Source: Paenibacillus lactis (GTDB lineage: Bacteria > Bacillota > Bacilli > Paenibacillales > Paenibacillaceae). From it: a DNA stretch of 64,000 nucleotides. Position numbers and translations under genes: made by a program. Shown here piece after piece: positions 51,710 through 60,709 of the stretch. The DNA lies in NCBI RefSeq assembly GCF_017873605.1, contig NZ_JAGGKI010000011.1:124001-188000 (forward strand). Direction: 5' to 3'. Each line of letters opens with the position of its first letter. Positions within the stretch are counted from its first letter, which is position 1. The notes under the pieces were generated by a model. That model saw only the letters and a program-made list of their open reading frames with translations. It was not told the origin of the DNA and searched no databases.

Positions 51710-52414
51710 TTAGTCGATCATATTCCGCCGGTCAATCGGCCGAAAACGAATGTACTGCCCGCACTGCAGCAAAGTCGGAGGCTGCCGGTCTGGTCTGAAC
51801 AGGGCGAGCGGGGTACGGCCGATAATTTGCCAGCCTCCCGGCGTTTCGATCGGGTAAATGCCCGTTTGCGTGCCCGCGATCCCAACAGAGCCAGCCGGGA
51901 TACGCGGTCTGGGCGTCTGTTTTCGGGGAGCGGCAATACGCTCTGGAACACCGCCGATATAAGGAAAACCGGGCGCGAACCCGATCACATAAACCAAGTA
52001 ATCCTGCCCCGAATGCAGACGGATGACCTCATCGGCCGTTATTCCGTTATGCTCCGCCACGATCTCCAGATCCGGTCCATAATCACCGCCATAACAGACT
52101 GGAATATCCACTACCTCCTGGATGGAACGTTGCTTCCCATTTTCTTCATCCGCTTTAAATCGTTCTTGCAGCAAGGAGCACACATAGTCGAATGTGGAAC
52201 TCGAATCATCCGGTTTCTGAACCGTCAAGGGGTCGTAATAAATGCTTAAGGTGGTAAAGGAAGGCACGCACTCTATAAACCCCCGAAAAGGATTCCGTTC
52301 CACCCGCTGCGTAAAGTCAACGACCCGCTGATGGACCGCATCGGTGATCCCATCGCCTAACTGGACAAGAACGGCAGCATCCCCGAGCGGGTGCATCGAG
52401 TAGGACTTGCTCAT
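51710..52414 (-). CDS. pxpB: 5-oxoprolinase subunit B (KipI-like)
   Basis: 234-aa protein of the PxpB/KipI family: HPLGDAAVLVQLGDGITDAV, RNPFRGFIECVPSFTTLSIY, VDIPVCYGGDYGPDLEIVAE, VYVIGFAPGFPYIGGVPERI and PAGSVGIAGTQTGIYPIETP are all typical. The ATG at 52414 (MSKSYSMHPLG) has GGAG about 10 bases before it; the longer frame to 52522 has no support. First gene of the pyroglutamate operon. The 318 bases upstream (52415-52732) hold no other gene. Confidence 0.93.
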   Translation of the reverse strand: MSKSYSMHPLGDAAVLVQLGDGITDAVHQRVVDFTQRVERNPFRGFIECVPSFTTLSIYYDPLTVQKPDDSSSTFDYVCSLLQERFKADEENGKQRSIQEVVDIPVCYGGDYGPDLEIVAEHNGITADEVIRLHSGQDYLVYVIGFAPGFPYIGGVPERIAAPRKQTPRPRIPAGSVGIAGTQTGIYPIETPGGWQIIGRTPLALFRPDRQPPTLLQCGQYIRFRPIDRRNMID

Positions 52415-52732
52415 CTTCTCATTACTCCATTCCATATGTACTGCCTTACGTACGCCTGCAAAAGCTAAGAATACTCCTATGATAGCAGATAAACCGCTGC
52501 CCGTTGAGCTTGAATTCTGCATCCAATATGAAATTACGAATGTTCTTCGCTACTTACGAAAAGAACAGCGCCTGAAATGATGATCAAAGCGGTTTCAACC
52601 TACCCCAAGTACATTTTTCGTTAATGTCCCCGGGTCGTGATTCGGTAAGGGTAAGAAACATGTGGTAATTTTGGTATAATTTCATCCCAGCATTGGAATC
52701 CTACATTTGTCCACGATAAAGGAGGTGCCACA

Positions 52733-52912
52733 ATGAGCGAAACAAACCACAATGGCAATCAGCCGACTAAAGCCGAAGTACAGCGTACGGAGCTGAACAA
52801 AATGCCGGTTCCGGGTGATTTTGAAACCGGGATTTCCGAAGAGGAAGTTACCGAAGCATTCAATCAGCAGCAACAGCCAAGCGCCGGTCAGCAATCCGAC
52901 AATCAATCATAA
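52733..52912 (+). CDS. Small hydrophilic protein (59 aa)
   Basis: Short acidic, Gln-rich protein: SETNHNGNQPTKAEVQRTEL, then a middle with PVPGDFETGISEEEVTEAFN and a Q/S-rich end. AAAGGAGGTG is ideally spaced before the ATG and a strong terminator follows the stop, so this is very likely a real gene. No membrane segment, Cys, or known family is seen. The composition recalls small spore or stress proteins of Bacillus relatives, without a firm match. Confidence 0.7.
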   Translation: MSETNHNGNQPTKAEVQRTELNKMPVPGDFETGISEEEVTEAFNQQQQPSAGQQSDNQS

Positions 52913-52927
52913 TAGAAAAGCCTGAAA

Positions 52928-52990
52928 CAGCCCCGCACCGGATTTTTGCATCATCGCGAAAATCGGTGCGGGGCTGCTTGTATTTTTTCG
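52928..52990. terminator. Strong bidirectional terminator
   Basis: Stem CAGCCCCGCACCG / CGGTGCGGGGCTG with inner ATTTT/AAAAT pairing, followed by TATTTTTTCG on the plus strand. It separates the small protein gene from the convergent phosphoesterase gene. Confidence 0.85.
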
Positions 52991-53001
52991 ATTCGCTCGC
53001 C

Positions 53002-53733
53002 TTAAGATTTGCGGCCCTGATAACGACCGGTTCGAAGCTCAATAATATACCCTTCCGGGGAAGGCATGCCCGATTGCAGCGCATCCTGCACTGCCTGTTC
53101 TATATCATACGGAACACGTATGAACTGAATGTTTAACGGAGCACGGTCTTCGCTCCCAAGCTCTCCTTCCATAATACAATAGGAGGCTTCGCATAGCTCA
53201 AGTGGGTTGCCGACGCTGCCGGTATTAAACAGGATCTTCCCATCCAGGTGGTGAATAAACGCGTTGTGGATGTCACCATAACCGGCGACGTCGGACTCTT
53301 CCCGGGTTTCACACAAATCCGAGGCCTCAAACATCGATAACTGCTTCCCCTTATCGTCCCAGGGTTGTATCCGCTCATATACACTTCGAGGGGAGGCATG
53401 AAACAGCCGGATCCGTTTGCCGCTCATTTTGAATTCAATGGTGCACGCAAGTCTGCTTAAGTACTCGAGCCGCTCGGCCCCCAGCTTGTTCTGATGCCAT
53501 TGCAGCACCGGATTGTCCGTTTCATTCCCGATAAAGTCGTCCCAGTTGCCCTTAATCACCCGATCGCAACGGCTCCGTATCAGATCGACCGCTATATCCC
53601 CGTCCGGGCCTTTGCCGACGAGGTCGCCGAGACAGAAGATCCGGTCCACTCCCCGCCGGTCCATATCGTTCAGAACGGCCCGAAGTGCAGGAATGTTGCC
53701 ATGAATGTCGGATATAACCGCAATAGTCGCCAT
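53002..53733 (-). CDS. Metallophosphoesterase (calcineurin-like, YfcE-like)
   Basis: 243-aa cytoplasmic phosphoesterase. Metal-binding motifs: VISDIHGNIPALRAVL (DxH), FCLGDLVGKGPDGD (GD), IKGNWDD (GNxD in place of GNHD), RLFHASP, and GYGDIHNAFIHH where the usual GHTH motif is changed. The C-terminal LFNTGSVGNPLELCEASYCI is typical of the family. Members hydrolyse Ap4A or phosphodiesters. Convergent with the small protein gene; no operon. Confidence 0.88.
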   Translation of the reverse strand: MATIAVISDIHGNIPALRAVLNDMDRRGVDRIFCLGDLVGKGPDGDIAVDLIRSRCDRVIKGNWDDFIGNETDNPVLQWHQNKLGAERLEYLSRLACTIEFKMSGKRIRLFHASPRSVYERIQPWDDKGKQLSMFEASDLCETREESDVAGYGDIHNAFIHHLDGKILFNTGSVGNPLELCEASYCIMEGELGSEDRAPLNIQFIRVPYDIEQAVQDALQSGMPSPEGYIIELRTGRYQGRKS

Positions 53734-54113
53734 AGTTCTAGCCCCCTAGAAAAAGTAACTCGAAACACACAACCAGCAATCGCTCATGCGCTGTTGCTCT
53801 ATGTAGAAGGAATATAACAAACTTGCCAAGCAGGAGCAATAGAAATGCAGTCTAATGAACCTTCGCCGCAGCAGCTCACCCTATAATCAAACGTTTAAGG
53901 GTTGCTGCGTCTTGCGGATTAGCATAACGTTTCACCTGCTTCATGGACTCCTTTATCTTCTCTAAATCAATTCGATTTATGTCTCCATATGGAATGTTTC
54001 AAGGGTTCGTCTACTATTTATATAAGTAATAACCTTACTTTTGCTCACATGAGCGAGGTAGCTGAATACTATTTAATCATCAACGACTTCACCGCGTTAG
54101 GAGGCCGACGATC
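53734..54113. other. Intergenic stretch with a short coding-like remnant
   Basis: A minus-strand frame at 53876-53998 without a convincing start reads INRIDLEKIKESMKQVKRYA, then DAATLKRLIIG and stop; it looks like the C-terminal end of a lost gene. The rest holds the promoter region of the sugar ABC operon. No clear -35/-10 pair was fixed. Confidence 0.35.
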
Positions 54114-55370
54114 GTGAACATTCGCAGGACGGTATGCTTAGGACTACTCATGCTGATCATGGTGATCAGCGGTTGCGCCGGTACGACACCGACGGAGAAA
54201 ACGAAAACGCTTACGCTCTGGTACTGGAACCGAAGCCTGGACGACGACCTGATCAAAGCAGCAGAGCAGCAATTTCCCGGCATCCGAATCGATGCCCAAA
54301 AAATCGGAGGCGATTTCAAATCCAAGCTCAAAACAACGCTCGCTGCCGGTTCGGGAGGACCGGATATTGTCGCCTTTAATGACTGGGTTGCCGAGCTGTT
54401 TACAAGCTCCGACCGCTTCTATGACTTGTATGATCTGGGAGCGCAGCAAATCGAGCAGGACTTCCTGGAATGGAAGTGGAGGCTCGGCGTAACTCCAGGA
54501 GGAGAAATGATAGCGCTTCCGATTGACACGGGGCCGACAGCGCTATTCTATCGTGCGGATCTGTTCGAGGAGGCAGGCCTTCCATCCGATCCGGATGAGG
54601 TCCATGAGCAGCTGGCGACCTGGGATCAGTATTTCGAGGCCGGGCAGAAGCTGCAGGAGCATTTTGATAATAAAGTAAAAATGCTGGATAACATCAATAA
54701 CATCTATAACCAAGTAAACGCCCAGTCGGACCGGATCTATTTTAATCCTGATGATACGTTTATCGGGGATACAGCCGATTCCTCCATGAAAACGGCATGG
54801 GATTTGGCGGTGAAAGCGGCTGAGATGAAGCTGAGCGCCAATGCCAGCACCCAGTCCTCCGAATGGAATGCCGCGATGAATAACGGGCGGATCGCTTCCT
54901 TTGTCGGGGCGGTATGGATGAAAGAAATCCTGATGCAGGCTGCTCCGGATACGTCGGGCAAATGGAGAGTTGCCCGGGGGCCGGGCGGCGACGGCAACAA
55001 CGGGGGCTCCTTCCTGGCGATCATGAAGACGAGCAAATATCCGCAGGAAGCGTTTGATGTCATCCGCTGGATTCAAAATCCGGAGAACCAGATTCAATCC
55101 TTCGATAAGATGAATCTGTTCCCTTCCGCTACGAAGGCGCTGGACGCCCCTGTGATGAGCAAGCCGGAGGCGTTTTTCGGGAACCAGGCGACGGGTGAAA
55201 TCTTCTCCGCCTCGGCGATGAACGTCAAGCCAGCCTATTTCGGCGGTAAACACGGCAATCTGAACGGCATTGTCAGCCGGGAGCTTTCCTCCGTCGCCTT
55301 GGAAGGCAAGAACCCGGATAAAGCCTGGAACGACGCGCTCGCGCGGGTCAAGAAGGAGCTTCTGCGCTGA
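54114..55370 (+). CDS. Sugar ABC transporter, substrate-binding lipoprotein
   Basis: 418-aa lipoprotein of extracellular solute-binding family 1 (MalE-like). Signal peptide with lipobox VISGC. Mature sequence: TLTLWYWNRSLDDDLIKAAE, KTTLAAGSGGPDIVAFNDWV, PIDTGPTALFYRADLFEEAG, NNGRIASFVGAVWMKEIL and NNGGSFLAIMKTSKYPQEAF. The start is a GTG with AGGAGG 9 bases before it. It is followed by two permease genes, and the ATPase is missing as usual for Paenibacillus sugar importers, which share MsmX. The sugar is unknown. Confidence 0.93.
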   Translation: MNIRRTVCLGLLMLIMVISGCAGTTPTEKTKTLTLWYWNRSLDDDLIKAAEQQFPGIRIDAQKIGGDFKSKLKTTLAAGSGGPDIVAFNDWVAELFTSSDRFYDLYDLGAQQIEQDFLEWKWRLGVTPGGEMIALPIDTGPTALFYRADLFEEAGLPSDPDEVHEQLATWDQYFEAGQKLQEHFDNKVKMLDNINNIYNQVNAQSDRIYFNPDDTFIGDTADSSMKTAWDLAVKAAEMKLSANASTQSSEWNAAMNNGRIASFVGAVWMKEILMQAAPDTSGKWRVARGPGGDGNNGGSFLAIMKTSKYPQEAFDVIRWIQNPENQIQSFDKMNLFPSATKALDAPVMSKPEAFFGNQATGEIFSASAMNVKPAYFGGKHGNLNGIVSRELSSVALEGKNPDKAWNDALARVKKELLR

Positions 55371-55449
55371 TGGCTCCGATACGTAAAGAATCGCCACGGC
55401 TGCACCGCGGACACGCATATCCCATCGGATTACGGGAGGTAAACACAAG

Positions 55450-56412
55450 ATGAAGAATTCCATGCTGAATCACCCTGCTCCTCCGGAACAAAAAGCTGTT
55501 CCTAGTCATCCCCGGCCCAAGCATCGGTTGACGTCTGAGATATGGAAGCATCGTAAGGAGTACTTGGCCATCTCGCCCTTTTTCATCGTATTTGCCATCT
55601 TCGGTCTGTTCCCGATCGCCTTCTCGATGTTCCTGTCGTTTCAGAAATGGGACGGCATCGGAGAAATGACCTTTAACGGCCTGAATAACTATCAATTCAT
55701 GCTGACCGATCCCGAGTTCTGGAAAGCAGTCGGAAACACCCTGCTGATCTGGGTCTACTCGACGATCCCGATGCTGTTCTTCGCGCTGATCATCGCTTTC
55801 CTGCTGAACGCAGCGTTTGTGCGCTTTCGGACTTTTTTTCGAATCGGCTATTTTCTTCCCAATGTCACCTCGCTCGTTGCCGTCGCCATCGTCTTCGGAA
55901 CGCTGTTCTCCAACAATTATGGTCTGCTTAACTACGTGCTATCCCTGTTTGGCATTCCTTCCGTCGAGTGGCTGAACAAAACATGGGGCATCCAGCTTGC
56001 CGTCTCCGTTATGGTGATCTGGAGATGGGTAGGCTACAACGCCATCATCTATTTGGCAGGGCTGCAGAGCATCCCGTCCGTGCTGTATGAAGCCGCCAAA
56101 ATCGACGGCGCTTCGGGAATCCAGGCCTTCTTCAAAATTACCATCCCGAACCTCAGGCCGATCATTCTGTTTACGGTTATCACTTCGACGATCGGCGGCA
56201 TGCAGGTCTTTACCGAACCGCAGGTGCTTGTAGGCAATGACGGCGGTGTCAGCGGCGGCGGGCTCACCATCGTCCTGTATTTGTACCGGGAGGCATTCGT
56301 GCACAACTACTTCGGATATGGCGCTGCTGTCGGCTGGGGAATGTTCGTGCTGATTGCGCTCTTCTCGATCCTGAACTGGCGAATGGTTCAAGGCAAGCCT
56401 TCCAATGACTGA
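55450..56412 (+). CDS. Sugar ABC transporter permease (MalF-like)
   Basis: 320-aa membrane protein with six helices in the MalF-type permease fold. The EAA loop reads YEAAKIDGASGIQAFFKIT, followed by IPNLRPIILFTVITSTIGGM. The N-terminal helix FFIVFAIFGLFPIAFSMFL and FLSFQKWDGIGEMTFNGLNN are standard. GGGAGG precedes the ATG. The middle gene of the importer operon. Confidence 0.95.
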   Translation: MKNSMLNHPAPPEQKAVPSHPRPKHRLTSEIWKHRKEYLAISPFFIVFAIFGLFPIAFSMFLSFQKWDGIGEMTFNGLNNYQFMLTDPEFWKAVGNTLLIWVYSTIPMLFFALIIAFLLNAAFVRFRTFFRIGYFLPNVTSLVAVAIVFGTLFSNNYGLLNYVLSLFGIPSVEWLNKTWGIQLAVSVMVIWRWVGYNAIIYLAGLQSIPSVLYEAAKIDGASGIQAFFKITIPNLRPIILFTVITSTIGGMQVFTEPQVLVGNDGGVSGGGLTIVLYLYREAFVHNYFGYGAAVGWGMFVLIALFSILNWRMVQGKPSND

Positions 56413-56429
56413 TGATAGGGGTGAATCTC

Positions 56430-57251
56430 ATGCTGAAATGGAAATCCATATTGCTGCATCTCGGGTTAATCGCCGGTTTGATCATGTCGATCTTCCCCTT
56501 CTATTGGCTTCTCGTCATGGCGACACGCACCACTTCGGAAATCTACAGCTTTCCGCCGAAACTGTGGTTCGGCCCTCATCTTTTCGATAATATCGCGAGA
56601 GTTCTGAGCAGCATCGACTTTTTCGGAGCCTTCTGGAATACCTTGTTCGTCGCTTCCGCTTGCACGCTGCTGGTGCTGTTCTTTGATTCACTCGCCGGCT
56701 TTACCTTCGCAAAATTTAATTTTCCCGGCAAAAAATGGCTGTTCGTCCTGCTCCTCGCAACCATGATGGTTCCGGCTCAGCTGTCGCTCGTGCCGTCCTT
56801 TGTCATCATGGCGGAATTCGGCTGGGTGGGAACTTATAAAGCGCTGATCATCCCGGGCATGGTCAATGCGTTCGGGATTTTCTGGATTCGCCAGTATGCC
56901 CAGGAGTCCGTGCCGTCCGAGCTGCTGGACGCCGGAAAAATCGACGGCTGCGGCTTTTTCCGCCTCTACTGGAATATTTCGCTCCCGATATTAAGGCCGG
57001 CATTGTCATTCTTGGCTGCCTTTACGTTCATCGGGGTTTGGAACGACTATCTGTGGCCGCTCATCATCCTGAACGATGAGAACAAGTTCACGCTTCAGGT
57101 GGCGCTCTCTTCCTTGAACGGCATCTATACCACCGACTATTCCATGGTGATCGCCGGTACGCTGCTCGCGGTCATCCCGCTCATCGTGATGTTCCTGTTC
57201 ATCAGCAAGCAGTTTATATCCGATATTGCCGCCGGGGCAATTAAGAGCTGA
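56430..57251 (+). CDS. Sugar ABC transporter permease (MalG-like)
   Basis: 273-aa permease with six helices. The EAA loop is LLDAGKIDGCGFFRLYWNIS, followed by LPILRPALSFLAAFTFIGVW and NDYLWPLIILNDENKFTLQV. The first possible ATG (56412) overlaps the stop of the previous gene, but GGGGTG 8 bases before the ATG at 56430 supports the later start. Last gene of the operon, followed by a terminator. Confidence 0.94.
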   Translation: MLKWKSILLHLGLIAGLIMSIFPFYWLLVMATRTTSEIYSFPPKLWFGPHLFDNIARVLSSIDFFGAFWNTLFVASACTLLVLFFDSLAGFTFAKFNFPGKKWLFVLLLATMMVPAQLSLVPSFVIMAEFGWVGTYKALIIPGMVNAFGIFWIRQYAQESVPSELLDAGKIDGCGFFRLYWNISLPILRPALSFLAAFTFIGVWNDYLWPLIILNDENKFTLQVALSSLNGIYTTDYSMVIAGTLLAVIPLIVMFLFISKQFISDIAAGAIKS

Positions 57252-57259
57252 CCCTATAT

Positions 57260-57305
57260 TAAAAAAAGACTGCCCGGCAGGATCACAGATCCGGCGGGCA
57301 GTCTT
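57260..57305. terminator. Bidirectional terminator between the sugar operon and MFS gene
   Basis: Stem AAGACTGCCCG / CGGGCAGTCTT extended inward by GGATC/GATCC, with a run of A on the left (T on the minus strand). Shared by two convergent transcripts. Confidence 0.85.
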
Positions 57306-57396
57306 CGTTATAACTGAAAGACGTTTACATTCAGCTGTATTCGTTAAATATATAAGTTGAACAAATGGATGGATGTCAACTCATATCTTTGTTCCG

Positions 57397-58998
57397 TTAA
57401 TGTGTGGCTTCAGGCACTGGGCCTCCTAACATTCGATCGGAATCCTCGGCAGCCCCCTTCTCCTTTCCAGGGTAAACCTCCGTCTCATCTTTAACCTCGG
57501 CTGTTGCATCCAGCTTCTTCGGTCCCATCAGCATCGCTGCAGTCAGCGCCAGCACGGCAGGAATGATCGCCCAGGCGAATGTGGCGGCGATGGAGGAAGC
57601 GAGCTGTTCCGAAATGGGCTTCAGCAGATCCGTCGGGATGAGGGTGCGGGTATCCGGCGAAAGGAGGACATGCGGGTCCGAGAGCGATAACCCTTCCTTC
57701 AGCAGATCCTTGGTTCCTTCCCCGGTTGTCAGCGACTGCTGAAACGTCCTGCTCTGGATCAGGCCAAATACCGTAATGCCAATCGTCATTCCGACGGAGC
57801 GCGTAAAATTAAAGGTTGAGCTTGCCATCCCGCGCTTGGTATAAGACAAACCGTGCATCACGGCCGTACTAAGCACCGAGAATGAGCCGCCGATGCCAAG
57901 ACCGATCAGGATCATATACAAGGTAACGATGAATCTGTCGGATTCCGCCGTCAACGTGGAAGCCAGCACCATCCCGCCCGCAAACAACACAAGGGTCGGA
58001 ATCATAATGTTGCGATAGGATACCTTGGTCATCAGAAAACCGCTAACGGTCGCGGTAATGACGGAGCCGAGCATCATCGGAAGCAGAACGAGTCCGGAGC
58101 TCGTGGCGCTTCCGCCGAGCACGCCTTGCACAAATATCGGGATATAAACCGATGCCACGATAAATGAGCCCCCGCTGAACAATCCGCATAGTACGCTGGT
58201 CGAATACAGTTTATTTTTGAACAAGCCGAATGAAATGATCGGTTCCTTCGCCCTTCTCTCCGCCAATATGAAGAGCACGAGCATTACCGCCGCTGCCGCA
58301 AACAAGCCTAGCAGCATCCACGAATCCCACGCCAGCTGCTTGCCTCCCAGCTCCAGCGCAAGCATGAAACAAATGACACCCGTCAGCAGGGTAACAGCGC
58401 CAGCCCAATCAATCGGCTGCTTGGAACGGGCATGCGATTCCCGGTAGAACCCGGTGACCATGAGGAACGCAAGAACGCCCAGGGGCAGATTAATATAAAA
58501 GACCCACTGCCAAGCGATGTGATCCGTGATATAAGCGCCTGCAAGCGGTCCGGAAATGCTGGATAAACCAAACACCGTACCGAACAGCCCCATCAGCTTG
58601 CCCCGCTTCTCAAGCGGAACCGTATCATACATGATCGCGAACGTAATCGGCACTAGCGCACCGCCGCCAATGCCTTGAACGGCCCGGTAAATCGCCAGCT
58701 CCGTGATCGAACCCGCCGTGCCGCAAAGGACCGAGCCCAGCATGAACACGATCATCCCGAAGATAAAAAACCTTTTGCGTCCATACATATCCGACAGCTT
58801 GCCGAAGATCGGCATGCCGGCCAGTTCTGCCACCATGTAAGCCGAGGTGACCCATACAAAATGATCCAGCCCGCCCAGCTCACCGACGATATTGCCCATC
58901 GCTGTAGCCACTATCGTATTGTCCATCGACGCCATCAAAATACTGAGGAGAAGACCGGCAAGCACCACGGATAGCCGGCTGGTTTGTTCTTTTTTCAC
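57397..58998 (-). CDS. MFS drug exporter, DHA2 (EmrB/QacA) family
   Basis: 533-aa exporter with 14 predicted helices. It starts with LLSILMASMDNTIVATAMGN, the D1 motif of the DHA2 family, then GKLSDMYGRKRFFIFGMIVF (motif A), YRAVQGIGGGALVPITFAIM (motif B region) and GLFGTVFGLSSISGPLAGAY (motif C). It should expel drugs or similar compounds using protons. The long tail (about 40 residues) is hydrophilic. A palindrome-bearing promoter region lies upstream, but there is no adjacent regulator gene. Confidence 0.92.
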   Translation of the reverse strand: MKKEQTSRLSVVLAGLLLSILMASMDNTIVATAMGNIVGELGGLDHFVWVTSAYMVAELAGMPIFGKLSDMYGRKRFFIFGMIVFMLGSVLCGTAGSITELAIYRAVQGIGGGALVPITFAIMYDTVPLEKRGKLMGLFGTVFGLSSISGPLAGAYITDHIAWQWVFYINLPLGVLAFLMVTGFYRESHARSKQPIDWAGAVTLLTGVICFMLALELGGKQLAWDSWMLLGLFAAAAVMLVLFILAERRAKEPIISFGLFKNKLYSTSVLCGLFSGGSFIVASVYIPIFVQGVLGGSATSSGLVLLPMMLGSVITATVSGFLMTKVSYRNIMIPTLVLFAGGMVLASTLTAESDRFIVTLYMILIGLGIGGSFSVLSTAVMHGLSYTKRGMASSTFNFTRSVGMTIGITVFGLIQSRTFQQSLTTGEGTKDLLKEGLSLSDPHVLLSPDTRTLIPTDLLKPISEQLASSIAATFAWAIIPAVLALTAAMLMGPKKLDATAEVKDETEVYPGKEKGAAEDSDRMLGGPVPEATH

Positions 58999-59040
58999 TT
59001 CTCATACACTCCTTCTCGAATAAGCTTCAACTTTTACTAA

Positions 59041-59089
59041 GTACAGTGTACAGGGGGATATATGACAGGTGAGTGTCACACTTTATCAA
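59041..59089 (-). promoter_or_regulatory. Candidate operators upstream of the MFS exporter
   Basis: Two palindromes: GTACAGTGTAC (59041-59051) and TGACA GGTGAG TGTCA (59063-59078). TTGATA on the minus strand (59084-59089) could be a -35. A TetR- or MarR-type repressor is plausible, but none is encoded beside the gene. Confidence 0.35.
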
Positions 59090-59178
59090 GATGATTATAA
59101 GTTGCGATGTGAACGGTGCTAGCGTTCGCCGCATCGTGGTAGAATAAGAGTGCACATCAGAAATGGAGGCTTCTACAT

Positions 59179-60408
59179 ATGGACATTTTCGAGAAAAATT
59201 TGGAGAAGTACGCGGAACTGGTCGTGAAGGTCGGCGTTAACATACAGCCCGGCCAGGTTCTGATCGTCAACGCACCGATTGAAACGGCAGACTTGACCCG
59301 GCTTATCGTTGCCAAAGCCTATGATGCCGGCGCCAAGTACGTGCAGGTCGACTGGGACGACGAGAGGGTCACCCGAATCCGGTACGAGCATGCACCGGCC
59401 GATTCCTTCGGGTACTATCCGCAGTGGCAGGCTGACGCGATGGAGCAGCTCGCAGCAGGCGGCGGCGCGATTCTTCGCATCAAGGTGCCGGATCCTGAGC
59501 TGTTCCGGGGCATCGACTCCGTCAAAGTATCCACTGCCGTCAAAGCCGCAGCGGTGGCGAACGAGAAATACCAGGCCTACGTCCGGAATAACAAAATCAG
59601 CTGGTCCCTGATTAAAGCGCCGACCCGCGCCTGGGCCGATAAGGTATATGCCGATCTGCCGGAGGAAGAGCGCATCCCGGCGATGTGGGATGCCGTATTC
59701 CGGATGAACCGGGTATACAGCGACAATCCGGTTGCCGCATGGCGCGAGCATATCGCCCAGCTGAAGGAGAAGCAGAACCACATGAATGCCAAGCGCTATA
59801 AGAGCTTCCACTACCGCGCTCCGGGCACGGATCTTCATATCGATATGCCGGAAGGCTATCGCTGGCTCGGCGGCGGCGACGAGAATGAGTCCGGCGTCTA
59901 TTTCGTTGCCAACATGCCGACCGAAGAGATCTATACGATGCCCCATCGCACCGGGGTCAATGGAACGGTCACCAGCACCATGCCGCTCAATCTGAACGGC
60001 CGTCTGGTGGAAGGCTTGAAGCTGACCTTCAAGGACGGCAAAGTGGTCGAGTATGATGCTGAAGCCGGCCGCGAACATCTGACCACCTTGCTCGAAACGG
60101 ATGACGGGGCCTCCTATTTAGGCGAAATGGCGCTCGTCCCGCATGATTCTCCGATCTCTAAGCTGAACCGCGTGTTCTACAACACCGGAATCGATGAGAA
60201 TGCTTCCTGCCACTTTGCGCTGGGCAGCGCCTATCCGGTTAACATCGAAGGCGGAACCAAGCTGAGCAAGGAGGAGCTTGTTGCGCACGGAGCCAATGTC
60301 AGCCTAACCCATGTGGACTTCATGGTCGGATCCGCGGAGCTCGATATTGACGGCGTGCTCGAAGACGGCACGATTGAGCCGGTCTTCCGCGGCGGCCGCT
60401 GGGTGTAA
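59179..60408 (+). CDS. M29-family aminopeptidase
   Basis: 409-aa metallo-aminopeptidase of the AmpS/T type (family M29). The N-terminus VVKVGVNIQPGQVLIVNAPI is typical. The dinuclear metal site can be traced in the conserved blocks NMPTEEIYTMPHRTGVNGTV, YLGEMALVPHDSPIS, YNTGIDENASCHFALGSAYP and SLTHVDFMVGS. AAATGGAGG lies before the ATG. Cytoplasmic, monocistronic, with a terminator after it. It releases N-terminal residues with broad specificity. Confidence 0.95.
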   Translation: MDIFEKNLEKYAELVVKVGVNIQPGQVLIVNAPIETADLTRLIVAKAYDAGAKYVQVDWDDERVTRIRYEHAPADSFGYYPQWQADAMEQLAAGGGAILRIKVPDPELFRGIDSVKVSTAVKAAAVANEKYQAYVRNNKISWSLIKAPTRAWADKVYADLPEEERIPAMWDAVFRMNRVYSDNPVAAWREHIAQLKEKQNHMNAKRYKSFHYRAPGTDLHIDMPEGYRWLGGGDENESGVYFVANMPTEEIYTMPHRTGVNGTVTSTMPLNLNGRLVEGLKLTFKDGKVVEYDAEAGREHLTTLLETDDGASYLGEMALVPHDSPISKLNRVFYNTGIDENASCHFALGSAYPVNIEGGTKLSKEELVAHGANVSLTHVDFMVGSAELDIDGVLEDGTIEPVFRGGRWV

Positions 60409-60510
60409 ACTGCAATAACCAGAAATCGACAACATGTTTGAAGCGAATCTCAGTACTTCGCACAGTAAGCATTATGTGTTATGAATTCGTTCGATTGCAT
60501 GAACAAAAAT

Positions 60511-60542
60511 AAGGCCCTGTAATTTTAATATTACAGGGCCTT
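60511..60542. terminator. Terminator after the aminopeptidase gene
   Basis: Perfect stem AAGGCCCTGTAAT / ATTACAGGGCCTT with a loop of about 6 bases and A/T tracts at both sides. Confidence 0.85.
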
Positions 60543-60709
60543 GATTTATGCCACGTTTTACAATCCGCCACCGGATTATCGGATATTAGGGGTTCCGGCG
60601 CTATGCTGTGCCGAACAGCGCATGAATCGCATTTAGTGCTGTACGATCCCTAGAATCGGTTGCACCTGCCGGGGAAGACATCTTTTTATTAAATAGACGA
60701 ACTTCCTTC

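Noticed and set aside
54543..55463. 306-codon minus-strand open frame
   Set aside because: Antisense to the sugar-binding lipoprotein; no domain seen.
59173..60078. 301-codon minus-strand open frame
   Set aside because: Antisense to the M29 aminopeptidase, which has clear family motifs.
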